A stretch of 64,000 bases of DNA, taken from NCBI GenBank assembly GCA_030180135.1, contig CM058233.1:60780500-60844499 (forward strand). Reading direction: 5' to 3'. The DNA is from Orychophragmus violaceus (taxonomy: Eukaryota; Streptophyta; Magnoliopsida; Brassicales; Brassicaceae). This document shows positions 45,117 to 56,046 of this stretch, one piece after another (position 1 is the first letter of the stretch; each line of letters opens with the position of its first letter). The notes under the pieces were generated by a model. The model was not told the origin of the DNA, did no database searches, and was given only the letters and a program-made list of their open reading frames with translations. The position numbers and the translations under genes were made by a program.

Positions 45117-45365
45117 ATTGGATCGTGCTAACTAGAGCTTGCTTTGAACTCCTGAAACATATGGTTAGCTGATGAATCTTCAGTCCCACGTCATTTGGTC
45201 AAGTAGAACGTGCTTTGGTCTCCTTAGCCTCCTCGGACCATCGTGAATCCATGTGTTGCGGGCTTGAGTCGATGTTTGAGTTGATGACCGCATCATACCT
45301 TCCCTCTTCAAACGTTTTGTCCTCAAAACTTGATAACCTGAACATAGATAAGTCAAGTTATTATC

Positions 45366-46053
45366 TTAAATTAAATGTGGGTTTAGAAGATTACCTCTTG
45401 TGTGGTTTTTATTGTGGCTCGGGTGTTGAGAATCGGGTGGTTCTTCTTTTATTAACATGGAGTATAGGACACCATGTTTGTGTGGCCGACACAAGATTTC
45501 ATCCCCTCGATTTGTCTTCTCCTCTGCTTTACTTTTTCCTGTATCAACATATTTTGGCAAGAACAAGGGAATTATAAAAGTATTGAAAGATCATACAACT
45601 ACTTTTTAAACTTCTTGAGATTTCTCTAATTCTTTTACTGAAGTTGTTACTACTTTCTTAGTGGAAAAATTCTTAGAAAAAATGATCTCTTTTATGACAC
45701 ATATAACATATTGTATCATTTTTATTTGAAGGGTGAGAGGACTTACATTTCTCTGTTTTTCGTGAGGCCGAAGTGATGGTCTTTCACTTAACTTTGGAGC
45801 TAGGGCATATTGAGCTGGATCTTGTGGAACGTTCTTGTCTTGAACAGGCAGCTCAGCCTTTGTTTTTTCCCCTTAAAGTGTTTGTTGACCATTGCCTTTG
45901 CTCATGACCACGTCCTCTTGGTGGCTTAGGTTTTGGAGTCGGCCTTGTAGCTAGAAGCCATCTTCTTGGCTCGGGCTTTTCATAAATCTTTATGCTGCTT
46001 TGCTGATTTTCTTCAGCAGCTTCCATGAACTCTTCGCGTATTATTTTCTTCAT
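45366..46053 (-). pseudogene. Post-gag segments of element E
   Basis: 45853-46053 continues the gag C-terminus with PEPRRWLLATRPTPKPKPPR and RGRGHEQRQ (basic, RNA-binding-like). 45366-45566 has LIKEEPPDSQHPSHNKNHTR, a segment seen in Brassicaceae gypsy polyproteins. Protease and RT do not follow. Confidence 0.5.
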
Positions 46054-46712
46054 CTCTTCCCAAGAAGCATCTGGTACGTCATACTTGATTCGAACGTGAA
46101 AATCTTTATCCCAATGCCCAAAGGCATCCTCGGTTAGAGTATCCTCCGCTTAAGATGTCTTCTCGTCCTCGGGTACTTGGTTGGCTTGCAGCCAATCCTC
46201 CATGTCTCTTTACCACCTCAAGTAAGCTTCTGATCCTTGGTGATGGCCTGCAAAATAGATGGGATAAGGTTCAAAATTTACGTTGAATGTTCACATGACA
46301 TGGATTGGTTGGTGGCGTGCTCTTGATCTGATTTTGGTTCCCCATCTTCAAACTCCGTGTTGTCACCATATTTATCTTCAATCCTATCCTCATGATCCCA
46401 AGGTCTAACCTCATAGTGCTCTGCCTCTCCTAAACTGATTTCAGAATCAGTTTCTTCATACCATGGTTGGTCCTCATGGTGAGAGTTCTCGTACTGATTT
46501 GGTTCTCCTTCATGAGTGAAATATCCAAGTTCTGGTTTTCCTTCGTAGCAAGTCTCATCTCCAAAATCAGAGCTGGTGTAGCCATCTCCTGGCCATGGTG
46601 GAGATTCATAGTCAGCTTCTTGGTCGGACCATGCTTGGCTCGACTCTTCAAACTCGCCTTCAATGGATCTGACAGACTCGTCTTCCTCCTCTCCCATAGT
46701 TCTTTGGTTCAT
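46040..46712 (-). pseudogene. gag-like region of element E
   Basis: 46278-46712 encodes MNQRTMGEEEDESVRSIEGE, a very acidic leader rich in Asp, Glu, Tyr and Trp. After a short break, 46050-46240 gives HQGSEAYLRW, MEDWLQANQVPEDEK, AEDTLTEDAFGHWDKDFHVR and SWEEMKKIIREEFMEAAEEN, a gypsy gag-type helical domain. TAA stops occur at two points. Confidence 0.65.
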
Positions 46713-46943
46713 GTGGATGTAAACCAGAGTATCAAAGTTCTTTATTGAAAAAGGCTAGTAAAGTCTTTGTATTTGAAATATTAAGGCAATAAACAATACT
46801 GATATGTTTTCTTTTCTATTGCACATAGTAATAAAGAAATGAAAATCTAGGATATTGGTTTTTGTCTTTTTTTTATTGGAAATTCTAAATGAGCAAGTAA
46901 ATAAGGAAAACTAACTAATGACAAACAAATCTTTATGGGTGTA

Positions 46944-48141
46944 TGATAGGGGTCTAGTTTTATCCTATTCTACTGCAAGTGCACAGTTATGCAATCGTAG
47001 TATATAAGGTATCGAATCCACAGAGACTCTGGTTTCGATAGATTAAGAACTGTAGAGATTTAACCTAAGAAGAAAGCAATGTGAAGTAAACTAAATAGCA
47101 GTGCGAGAAAGTAAACAAGTAGCAAGATTATCGGTGGTGAAAGCAGTTAATTAAGGGCGCTAAGTCTAGGGCGTTCTCAGGAAATCAGACAAGCAGACAA
47201 ATCAATCAGTCAGGATCTAATTAAGCACAGTTCTAGAACTCAAATCACGGATATAGAATTAACCAAATTCCTTTGCGAGAATTCTCTAAGTCTAAGTGCA
47301 TCAATCCAAATTCCTTTGCAATTACTAACAGATTAAACCATCATTAATTTCAAGTTCGATATATTCACAATTAAACTAAATCAAATTCCTTTGCGAATAA
47401 TTTAATTGCTCAACCTAAATAGTTCAGATTCTAAACCACACTTTCGTGTCGTATTTAGCAACCTAAGATCTAGATTCTAATTGATCATGTTAGAACTAGC
47501 ATTAAACTCAATTTATATCGAAGAACATTCTATTCATGTGAATCCTTAACTGATTTAAACAAGTCTAGCAAGTCATGAAATCCTTAATGAGAAACCCTAA
47601 ACCTAACTATGAATCTACTCAGACATAGAAGATGTAAACATAATCAATGAATTAATAGATTGCATAAAAGAGATTAAAATAAATAAATGGGTTCGAGATC
47701 TTCTCCAAAATAAAGTGAAGTACAGGATCAGATCAGCCCCAAAAGCTCTAAAAACTCTCTGCTCTTAATTATGTTAGCGTATCTAAATAAAACACCAAAA
47801 TCCTAATTATATAGGCTAAATCATGGCTGGGGCTTCTTTGTAAATACTAGAAACTTCTGGGCCAAAGTTTAATACCTTCATTCTTCATTAAACCGCCGAG
47901 TTCGGCCCACCTCGCTAGTGTGTCGATCGATGCACAATCGTGTGTCGATCGATGCAGTCCTGTTTTCAGGACAGTGAGCTCAATCTCTCGGCCAAACACT
48001 CCAAAAATCCCCAAAATGCTCCAATATCTCCAATTATGCTCCAAACATGATTATACATGTAATAGACTCTAAAAGAACACAAAAAGACTCTAAAACACAC
48101 TTATATCATGGTCTAAAACTAGTAAAAACCATGATATATCA
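46944..48141 (-). repeat. 3' LTR of element D
   Basis: TGATAGGG...ATATATCA on the plus strand, followed by the polypurine tract ACTCCCCCACACTTA (48142-48156). The palindrome pair is at 47924 and 47946. Confidence 0.92.
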
Positions 48142-48856
48142 ACTCCCCCACACTTAGCCTTTGCTTGCCCTCAAGCAAAACAGAGAACTAGAATGTAGTG
48201 AAGAGGTTTGAAAACTCTTCAGAAACTCTTTTTGTCCTAGAAGCAACAACACTCAGATTCCCCTTAGTAAACCACATGAAAGAATCAACCTGCAGACATC
48301 AAGACCAACATATACTTCCCCCACACTTAGTAAATATCCTAAGTAAACTCCACAATCACATTCACGCATTCAAATTCACCCTACTGACTTTTGCAAGTAT
48401 TTAAGTGCGGTCTCACCTAAGGAATATCGATCAAAGCTACATGGACTCTTACCTTTCCAGCTCTAGACCACCCTACTATCTTTCTCTAGTCCCTTTCTTC
48501 TCTTTTTCCTTCCTTAACAACTGATTTTTCCCCATTGGGTATCATTTTTTTTATCAGTGTTCTTATCGTTTTGGGGTGTACTTTGGACACATTCCATGGA
48601 TGCACAGGAGGTAATAGTTGTAGCTACCACTCCCAGAGACCACTTCGGAGTTACTAACTCATCCTCAGTTTATTACTCTTTTTTTAACTTTATAGAAGGG
48701 GAGAAGGGAACCAAATAGGACAGGTTTACAGGCTGTGTCAGAACTAACAAGGGAATCCGACTCAAGGTATTCCAAGCCCTTAGGTGAGAAATCTAAGTCA
48801 GTATTAAGTTGAAGTCAGTAAAAGGATCCTCTGATACCTGAAGTGATGTAGGTGTT
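48142..48856 (-). other. 3' untranslated region of element D, distal part
   Basis: Contains the polypurine tract at the LTR and a second TAAGTGTGGGGGA copy (minus strand) at about 48316. It is cut by element C at 48856. No gene. Confidence 0.75.
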
Positions 48857-50042
48857 TGATATATCATGGTTTTTACTAGTTTTAGACCATGATATAAGTG
48901 TCTTTTAGTGTCTTTTTGTGTTCTTTTAGAGTCTTTTACAGGTATAATCAGGTTTGGAGCTGAATTGAAGATATTGGAGTATTTTGGAGATTTTTGGAGT
49001 GTTTGGCCGAGAGATAGAGTTCACTGTCCGAAACAGAGTAATGCGTCGATCGTTGCACACTAGCATCGATCGTTGCACCAACGAGATGGGCCAGAACTCG
49101 GCGGTTTATGAAGAGTCAAGTTATTGCACTCTGATCCAGAAGTTCCTGATATTTACAAAGAAGCCCCTGGCTGAGATTAGACCTATATAATTAAGTTTTG
49201 GGTGTTTTAATTAGATACGCTTTCATTATTAAGAGCAGAGGATTTTTAGAGCTTTTGGGGCTGATCTGAACCTTTACTTCATCTGTATTTGGAGAAGATT
49301 TCGAACCCCTTTAATTCTTTATCTTTTATGCAATTTATTCTTCATATGATTATGTTTTCATTATCTATGTCTGAGTAGATTCCTAGTTAGGTTTGGGGTT
49401 TCTCACATAGGATTTCATGACTTGCTAGCTTGTTTAATTCAGTTAAGGATTCATAACTATATCTATTCTTCAATCTAATTGTGCTTAAAGCTAGTTCTAA
49501 CCTGATCAATTAGAATCTAGATCTTAGGTTGCTAAATACGACACGGAAGTGTGGTTTAGGAATCTGAACTATAGCAATTAAACTTCTCGCAAACGAAAGT
49601 TTGGTTTAGGTTAATTGTGAACATATCAAACTTGTAATTAATGCTAGTTTAATCTGTTAGTTCTCACAAACGAAAGTTTGGTTTGCTGCACTTAGACTTA
49701 GAGAATTATCGCAAAGGAATTTGGTTAATTCTATATCTGTGTTTTGAGTTCTAGAACTGTGCTTAATTAGATCCTTGCTGAATGAACTGTCTGCTTGTCT
49801 GATTTCCTGAGAAAGCCCTAGACTTAGCGCTTTTAATAACTTGCTTTCACAACCAATAATCTCTGCTTACTGTTTACTTTCTCGCATTGCTTTTATTTAC
49901 ATCACATTGCTTTCTTCCTAGTTTAATTTCCTGTTCTTGAGCGATTGAATACCAGAGTCTCTGTGGATTCGATACCCTATATACTACAACCACTGAACTG
50001 TGCACTTGCAGTTAGATATAGGATTAAAACTCGACCCTATCA
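48857..50042 (+). repeat. 5' LTR of element C
   Basis: TGATATATC...CCTATCA, 1186 bp. TATATAAT near 49183 is a likely TATA box. The palindrome pair at 49047 and 49067 is spaced exactly 20 bp. It lacks 8 bp (TTAGGTTG-type) present near 54995 in the 3' LTR. Confidence 0.93.
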
Positions 50043-50048
50043 AGTTTT

Positions 50049-50066
50049 TGGCGCCGTTGCCGGGGA
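50049..50066 (+). other. Primer-binding site (tRNA-Asp) of element C
   Basis: TGGCGCCGTTGCCGGGGA, six bases after the LTR, perfect complement of tRNA-Asp. Confidence 0.93.
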
Positions 50067-50301
50067 CTCTTAGAGTCTTCGATAGCTTCGAGCCTAGGGT
50101 TTTACTAGGATTTTTCTTTTTCTTTTCGTTTTGTTTTTATTTTAGTTACTAATTTTCTCTGTTTTTCTCTCTGTCGCAGGTACCGATTTCGCACTGCGTC
50201 GATCGTTGCACCCTTGCATCGATCGTCACTAGGCGATTCTGAGATTGAACCGATCGTTGCACTGATAGCATCGATCGTTGCTGGACGATTACAGACAGTT
50301 T

Positions 50302-52920
50302 ATGCAGACGCAGAAAACTAGAAGTAATCCGAACTTGGACTTAGTTAATCTCGAACTTGAAGAACTTGGACGTTTAGAGAGGACTAACAGAAGAGAAAGA
50401 AGAGAAAGGATGGTACGTGAGCGTTTGATTCTGATACCAGATGCTGAAGGTACCCTGAGGGATCCGCAAAACAATCCTTACAATGCTGTTGGGCAGAGGG
50501 TTGATGCTGATGGACGAGTGATCCCTGATGTTGAGGAAGCTGAGCCACCACGACAGAACCAAGCTAGACAGATGGTTGTCCATGATAGGACTTTAGCTGA
50601 CTACAATAGACCGGATGAGTTTCATGCAAACCGGTCAGCTCTAGTGCTTCCTGCTTTTGAGAGAAATGATTTTGAGATCAAAACCATCTACTACTCGCTG
50701 ATGAGACAGAATGCTTTTCATGGATACCCAACGGAGCAGCCTATGGATCACATTGATCAGTTTGAGGACATAATCACTGGCATGAAGTATGATGGAGTCT
50801 GCCCGGATTATCTGTTCCTTAAGCTCTTTCCGCACAGTCTTGCTGGAGACGTTAGTGCATGGCTAAAGAAGCTGGCACCTGGTCAGTATACTACTTGGGC
50901 AGCCCTGAAGAGTGAGTTCCTGCGTCATTTCTATGATGATGCGCGTTCAGATCAGTCCAAACAGGACATACTCACCTTTTTCCAAGGAGCTGTGGAGCCT
51001 TTAAAAACTGCCTGGATGGGATTTAAGCAGTATCAGCGTGACTGCCCACACCATGGATTTACTGAAGTTCAGTTGATTGGTATCTTCTTCAGAGGCATAG
51101 ATCTTCCATATCAGTCTGCACTAGATAACTCCAGTAATGCTAACTTCAACACCAGGACTCCTACACAAGCTAATCAGTTGATTGAGAATCTAATAGGCAG
51201 CAATAGTTGCAAGACTATGGATGAGAGGAGGAAGAAATCTGGTGGAAGTGTAGAGAATTCTGACATAGCTGATATTATATCTAGGCTGGACACAGTTTGC
51301 AATCTCCTAGCAGGTAAGAAAGCTGTCCACTTTGCCCAAGATGTAGAGGTAATTCAGACTGAGGAGGACACTCAGGAGGAAGATGTGAATTACATAGGAG
51401 GGTCTGGATTCCAAGGTAATAGATTTGGAAATCAACAGGGAAATAGATTTTTCAATGGAGGACAGAAAAGTGCTTTCAACAGCAACTCATCTAATTCTGG
51501 ACAGACTAGTGGTTTTCAGAAGACCTTTGGACAAGGTACTCAGAGAACCTATGGATCTTCATCTTATCAGACTCCTCCTGCACCTACAGCTCATGAGAGT
51601 AGAATGGAAGCTATGATGGAACAACTAATGGAGAGTCAGACCAAGATTTCTGTGGACTGCAACAAGAAGTTGGATGCTGTCTATGAAGACCTCAATGGGA
51701 AGTTTGAGTCCCTGAACACTCACATGAAGCAGTTGGATACTCAGGTGAACCAGATTTCCAGCTCAATGAAGGGAAAAGGAGTAGCAGACACTCATATTAA
51801 GGCCTGGTCTGTGTACATTAATGATGGATCTCACCTAGGTGAAAGATTTGAGCTAAGTACAGCTGAATTGGTGAAGGAAGAAGAAATCTCGGATTTTGGT
51901 GAAAACCTCTCGGGTAGAAACTGCAGTGTTGCAACGATCGACACACACCTAGTGTCGATCGATGCAGGTCGTGAACAGACAGACTCACCGAGTGATGATG
52001 GTATTGATGCATATTTGGAGCTAGATGGCTTATTTTCTGGAGTCTCTGAGATTTCTCAACATGAGATTTATGCGCAGATCGTTAGACAACACTCCTCAGT
52101 TTCTGAAGTGATTAAGCAGAAAATTGAAGAGCTTAAGAAGCTAGAGGAGATTGGTGAAGAATTGGAAGAAATTCCATCTTCTGATGATTCACCTTATCAT
52201 CCATGTGTGCAGAGGTATTTGAACAAGATGCTGCCTCTAGATGAAGAGCTGAGAGACTGGGTGATTATAGTTCCTCAGCATATTAGTGATGTTCTGTTGA
52301 CCAAGATCCCGAAGAAGCTGCCTGATCCTGGAGTCTTTGTGCTTAATTGTTCAATCTTTGAGGATAGATTTAGGCGCTCTCTGTGTGACTTAGGAGCTGC
52401 TGGAAGTTTGATGCCATACTCTGTGGCAGAAAAGCTGGGTATGCTAGATTTTACTCCTACTAGGACCTCTCTTGTCCTAGCTGATCAGTCTATACGAGTT
52501 CCAGAAGGACTCCTCATGGACATCCCGGTGAGAGTTGGAAACTACTTAGTTCCAACAGACTTCCTAGTGCTGAAATATGACTGTGATCCGGATGAAGCAT
52601 TGCTACTTGAAAGACCATTTTTGGCTACAGCAGGAGCAGTGATAGATGTTAGGAACAGCCTGATAGACCTCCATCTGGGAGATGAGCCGCTGCGTTATGA
52701 AATGGATAAGCTGCGAAGACCACTGATAGATGGGCAGACATTCACTATAAGGGATGCAGATGATGAGCAGCTGGATGACACTGTAATTATAGATCCTGGA
52801 GCACATTTTACTCCATCGTTTCTTGGACATGAGCATTCTGCAACAGCCTACTCGCCACCTTGGATGAGGAGACTAGAACAGAGACAAAAAGAGTCTCTGT
52901 CAGGATCTCCTGGCGCCTGA
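50302..52920 (+). CDS. Intact gag-protease polyprotein of element C (872 aa)
   Basis: ATG 50302 is the first ATG. Leader with LIPDAEGTLRDPQNNPYNAV; Retrotrans_gag core at about residues 110-290 (FHGYPTEQPMDHIDQFEDII, FLRHFYDDARSDQSK); Gly/Asn/Gln/Phe-rich stretch at about 370-420 in place of a zinc knuckle; coiled coil at about 455-490 (YEDLNGKFESLNTHMKQLD); aspartic protease at about 670-815 with SLCDLGAAGSLMP as active-site region and LERPFLATAGAVIDV; tail SFLGHEHSATAYSPPWMRRL. Forms the particle and processes itself, presumably with enzymes from a relative. Acceptor-like TGTCGCAG ends at 50179 in the leader. The ORF is open although no pol follows, suggesting it is or was recently used. 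CGATCG palindromes at 51935 and 51956 are translated. Confidence 0.9.
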   Translation: MQTQKTRSNPNLDLVNLELEELGRLERTNRRERRERMVRERLILIPDAEGTLRDPQNNPYNAVGQRVDADGRVIPDVEEAEPPRQNQARQMVVHDRTLADYNRPDEFHANRSALVLPAFERNDFEIKTIYYSLMRQNAFHGYPTEQPMDHIDQFEDIITGMKYDGVCPDYLFLKLFPHSLAGDVSAWLKKLAPGQYTTWAALKSEFLRHFYDDARSDQSKQDILTFFQGAVEPLKTAWMGFKQYQRDCPHHGFTEVQLIGIFFRGIDLPYQSALDNSSNANFNTRTPTQANQLIENLIGSNSCKTMDERRKKSGGSVENSDIADIISRLDTVCNLLAGKKAVHFAQDVEVIQTEEDTQEEDVNYIGGSGFQGNRFGNQQGNRFFNGGQKSAFNSNSSNSGQTSGFQKTFGQGTQRTYGSSSYQTPPAPTAHESRMEAMMEQLMESQTKISVDCNKKLDAVYEDLNGKFESLNTHMKQLDTQVNQISSSMKGKGVADTHIKAWSVYINDGSHLGERFELSTAELVKEEEISDFGENLSGRNCSVATIDTHLVSIDAGREQTDSPSDDGIDAYLELDGLFSGVSEISQHEIYAQIVRQHSSVSEVIKQKIEELKKLEEIGEELEEIPSSDDSPYHPCVQRYLNKMLPLDEELRDWVIIVPQHISDVLLTKIPKKLPDPGVFVLNCSIFEDRFRRSLCDLGAAGSLMPYSVAEKLGMLDFTPTRTSLVLADQSIRVPEGLLMDIPVRVGNYLVPTDFLVLKYDCDPDEALLLERPFLATAGAVIDVRNSLIDLHLGDEPLRYEMDKLRRPLIDGQTFTIRDADDEQLDDTVIIDPGAHFTPSFLGHEHSATAYSPPWMRRLEQRQKESLSGSPGA

Positions 52921-52966
52921 AAAATCTTGTCCATCCGGTCAAGCTAATGACCTTAAACAAGCGCTG

Positions 52967-52984
52967 GGTGGGAGGCAACCCACC
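52967..52984 (+). other. Conserved hairpin after the ORF, element C (G-C variant)
   Basis: GGTGGG/CCCACC stem with loop AGGCAA. The outer pair is G-C where A, B and D have A-T, so both bases changed together. Confidence 0.8.
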
Positions 52985-54278
52985 ATTAGGTACTGTGTTT
53001 TTCTATTTAATTTTTGGTGTTTTTGTTAGGATTTTACGTTTGTTTTTGTTTTTGGTGAGTTATGTTTGCAGGTCTCGGACAAATTTGCAGTGCGTCGATC
53101 GACGCACTTCTGTGTCGATCGTCACAACACGATCAGAATCGCATTATAGCGATCGTTGCGGTCCTGAGCAACGATCGACCATACACGAAAATTGCCTAGC
53201 AACGGTCGATGCACTTAGTGCAACGATCGATGCCTGAGCGACAGAGGTAAACCCGACATAACTCAACAGAGCCTTAACAATTTTTTATTTCTTTTTACCG
53301 ATCCTTCGCTTGACACTACTGGGGACAGTGTGTCTTAAGTGTGGGGGAGGTGCTACTGACGTTTATCTTTCTGTTTTCTTAAGAGTCAGTCCATTTTTCA
53401 AAATTTTTTGTTTTATTGAGTCAAAATTGTTTAAGTAAGAAACTATGATTTTCTGAGAAGATTTACAAGACTTGCAGGAACTTAAGTAACCATTGGGATG
53501 AAGTTGCAGGATCTATCTCTGACTATTAGAAAACTCAGACACAGATCAACCTACTGGGAACACCCATATCACTTCAGGTATCAGAGGATCCTTTTACTGA
53601 CTTCAACCTTAATACTGACTTAGATTTCTCACTTAAGGGCTTGGTATACTTTGTGTCGGATTCCCTTGTTAGTTCTGACACAGCCTGTAAACCTATCCTA
53701 TTTAGTTCCCTTCTCCCCTTCTATAAAGTAAAAAAAAAAAGATAATAAACTGAGGATGAGTTAGTAACTCCGAAGTGGTCACGAGAGTGGTAGAGACCCC
53801 TATTATCTCCTGTGCGATCCATGGAATGTGTCCAAAGTACACCCCATAACGGGAAGAACACTGATAAAAAAAAAATGATACCCAATGTGGGAAAAATCAG
53901 TTGTTAAGGAAGGGAAAAGAGAAGAAAGGGACTAGAGAAAGATAGTATGGTGGTCTAGAGCTGATAAGGTAAGAATCCATGTGCCTTTGATCGATACTCT
54001 TTAGGTGAGACCGCACTTAAATACTTGCAGAAGTCAGTAGGGAGAACTTGAATGCTTGAATGTGATTGTGGAGTTTACTTAGGACAGTTGCTAAGTGTGG
54101 GGGAAGTATATGTTGGTCTTGATATCTTGTGATTGATTCTTTCAGTGGTTTACTAAGGGAAATCTGAGTATTGTAGCTTCTAGGATGAAATGAGTTTCTG
54201 AAGAGTTTTCAAACCTCTTCACCATGCTTTAGTTCTCTGTTTTGCTTGAGGGCAAGCAAAGGCTAAGTGTGGGGGAGT
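52985..54278 (+). other. 3' untranslated region of element C
   Basis: No gene. Palindrome pairs at 53096/53116, 53150/53172 and 53203/53224; the first is part of a 20-bp perfect palindrome (53089-53108). ACACT...AGTGT inverted repeat near 53313-53331. Purine-tract copies at about 53336, 54091 and 54264. Confidence 0.8.
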
Positions 54279-55472
54279 TGATATATCATGGTTTTTACTA
54301 GTTTTAGACCATGATATAAGTGTCTTTTAGTGTCTTTTTGTGTTCTTTTAGAGTCTTTTACAGGTATAATCAGGTTTGGAGCTGAATTGAAGATATTGGA
54401 GTATTTTGGAGATTTTTGGAGTGTTTGACCGAGAGATAGAGTTCACTGTCCGAAACAGAGTAATGTGTCGATCGTTGCACACTAGCATCGATCGTTGCAC
54501 CAGCGAGATGGGCCAGAACTCGGCGGTTTATGAAGAGTCAAGTTATTGCACTCTGATCCAGAAGTTCCTGATATTTACAAAGAAGCCCCTGGCTGAGATT
54601 AGACCTATATAATTAAGTTTTGGGTGTTTTAATTAGATACGCTTTCATTATTAAGAGCAGAGGATTTTTAGAGCTTTTGGGGCTGATCTGAACCTTTACT
54701 TCATCTGTATTTGGAGAAGATTTCGAACCCCTTTAATTCTTTATCTTTTATGCAATTTATTCTTCATATGATTATGTTTTCATTATCTATGTCTGAGTAG
54801 ATTCCTAGTTAGGTTTGGGGTTTCTCACATAGGATTTCATGACTTGCTAGACTTGTTTAATTCAGTTAAGGATTCATAACTATATCTGTTCTTCAATCTA
54901 ATTGTGCTTAAAGCTAGTTATAACCTGATCAATTAGAATCTAGATCTTAGGTTGCTAAATACGACACGGAAGTGTGGTTTAGGAATCTGAACTATTTAGG
55001 TTGAGCAATTAAACTTCTCGCAAACGAAAGTTTGGTTTAGGTTAATTGTGAACATATCAAACTTGTAATTAATGCTAGTTTAATCTGTTAGTTCTCGCAA
55101 ACGAAAGTTTGGTTTGCTGCACTTAGACTTAGAGAATTATCGCAAAGGAATTTGGTTAATTCTATATCTGTGTTTTGAGTTCTAGAACTGTACTTAATTA
55201 GATCCTTGCTGAATGAACTGCTGCTTGTCTGATTTCCTGAGAACGCCCTAGACTTAGCGCTTTTAATAACTTGCTTTCACAACCAATAATCTCTGCTTAC
55301 TGTTTACTTTCTCGCATTGCTTTTATTTACATCACATTGCTTTTTTCCTAGTTTAATTTCTTGTTCTTGAGCTATTGAATACCTGAGTCTCTGTGGATTC
55401 GATACCCTATATACTACAACCATTGAACTGTGCACTTGCAGTTAGATATAGGATTAAAACTCGACCCTATCA
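54279..55472 (+). repeat. 3' LTR of element C
   Basis: 1194 bp, preceded by the polypurine tract GTGTGGGGGAGT (54267-54278). Confidence 0.93.
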
Positions 55473-55477
55473 GTGTT

Positions 55478-56046
55478 CTCAGTATGTTGATCCATGTCTG
55501 GGTTTTCTAATAGTCAGAGATAATCTGCAACTTCATCTCAATGGTTACCTAAGTTCCTGCAAGGGCTGCTAATCTTCTCAAAAATTCATTGTTTCTTACT
55601 TAAAACTTTTGACTCAATAAAACAAATTTTGAAAAATTTAACTGACTCTAAGAAAACAGAAAGAAAGAAGTTAGTAGCACCTCCCCCACACTTAAGACAC
55701 ACTTTCCCCAGTAGTGTCAAGCGAAGGATTGGTAAAAAGAAATAAAAATTTGTTTAAAGATTGGTTGAGTTCTGTCGGATTTTCACCTCTGTCGCTCAGG
55801 CATCGATCGTTGCACTAGGTGCATCGACCGCTGCTATGCGATTTTTCTCTTTGTGACGATCGACACAGTGGTGTGTCAATCGACGCACTGCGATTCGTCC
55901 GAGACCCGCAGACAAAAACTCACCAAAACCAGAAACAAAACGTAAAATCCTACAAAAAAACCAAAATTAAAATGCAAAAACGAAAATAGTGGGTTGCCTC
56001 CCACTCAGCGCTTGTTTAAGGTCATTAGCTTGACGCTTCAGCTGAT
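55478..56046 (-). other. 3' untranslated region of element D, proximal part
   Basis: Continues 48142-48856 across element C. Palindrome pairs at 55804/55825 and 55857/55877, a purine-tract copy at 55683-55697 and the hairpin at 55988-56005. Confidence 0.75.
55988..56005 (-). other. Conserved hairpin after the ORF, element D
   Basis: AGTGGG/CCCACT stem, loop as in A and B, 42 bp past the integrase stop. Confidence 0.78.

Larger units (their letters stand above)
43960..46943 (-). mobile_element. Brassicaceae-type Ty3/Gypsy element E, pol-less, left part
   Basis: On the minus strand: an acidic gag leader ORF, a gag-like domain, a Pro/basic segment, an EEPPDSQ segment, a long unrecognised ORF, then a TATA box (CCCTATATAAG at 44160-44171) and AATAAA (near 44117), as in an LTR. 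No RT or integrase. Element D interrupts it at 46943 (near-duplication GTGTA/GTTTA). Exact LTR borders could not be set. Confidence 0.6.
48857..55472 (+). mobile_element. Athila-type element C, gag-protease only, nested in element D
   Basis: LTRs at 48857-50042 and 54279-55472 with a perfect 5-bp duplication GTGTT (48852-48856 and 55473-55477). 6616 bp with a single intact ORF and no RT, RNase H or integrase. LTR sequence is close to that of D. The LTRs differ by about 14 substitutions and 3 indels, fewer than D's, agreeing with later insertion. Confidence 0.94.
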
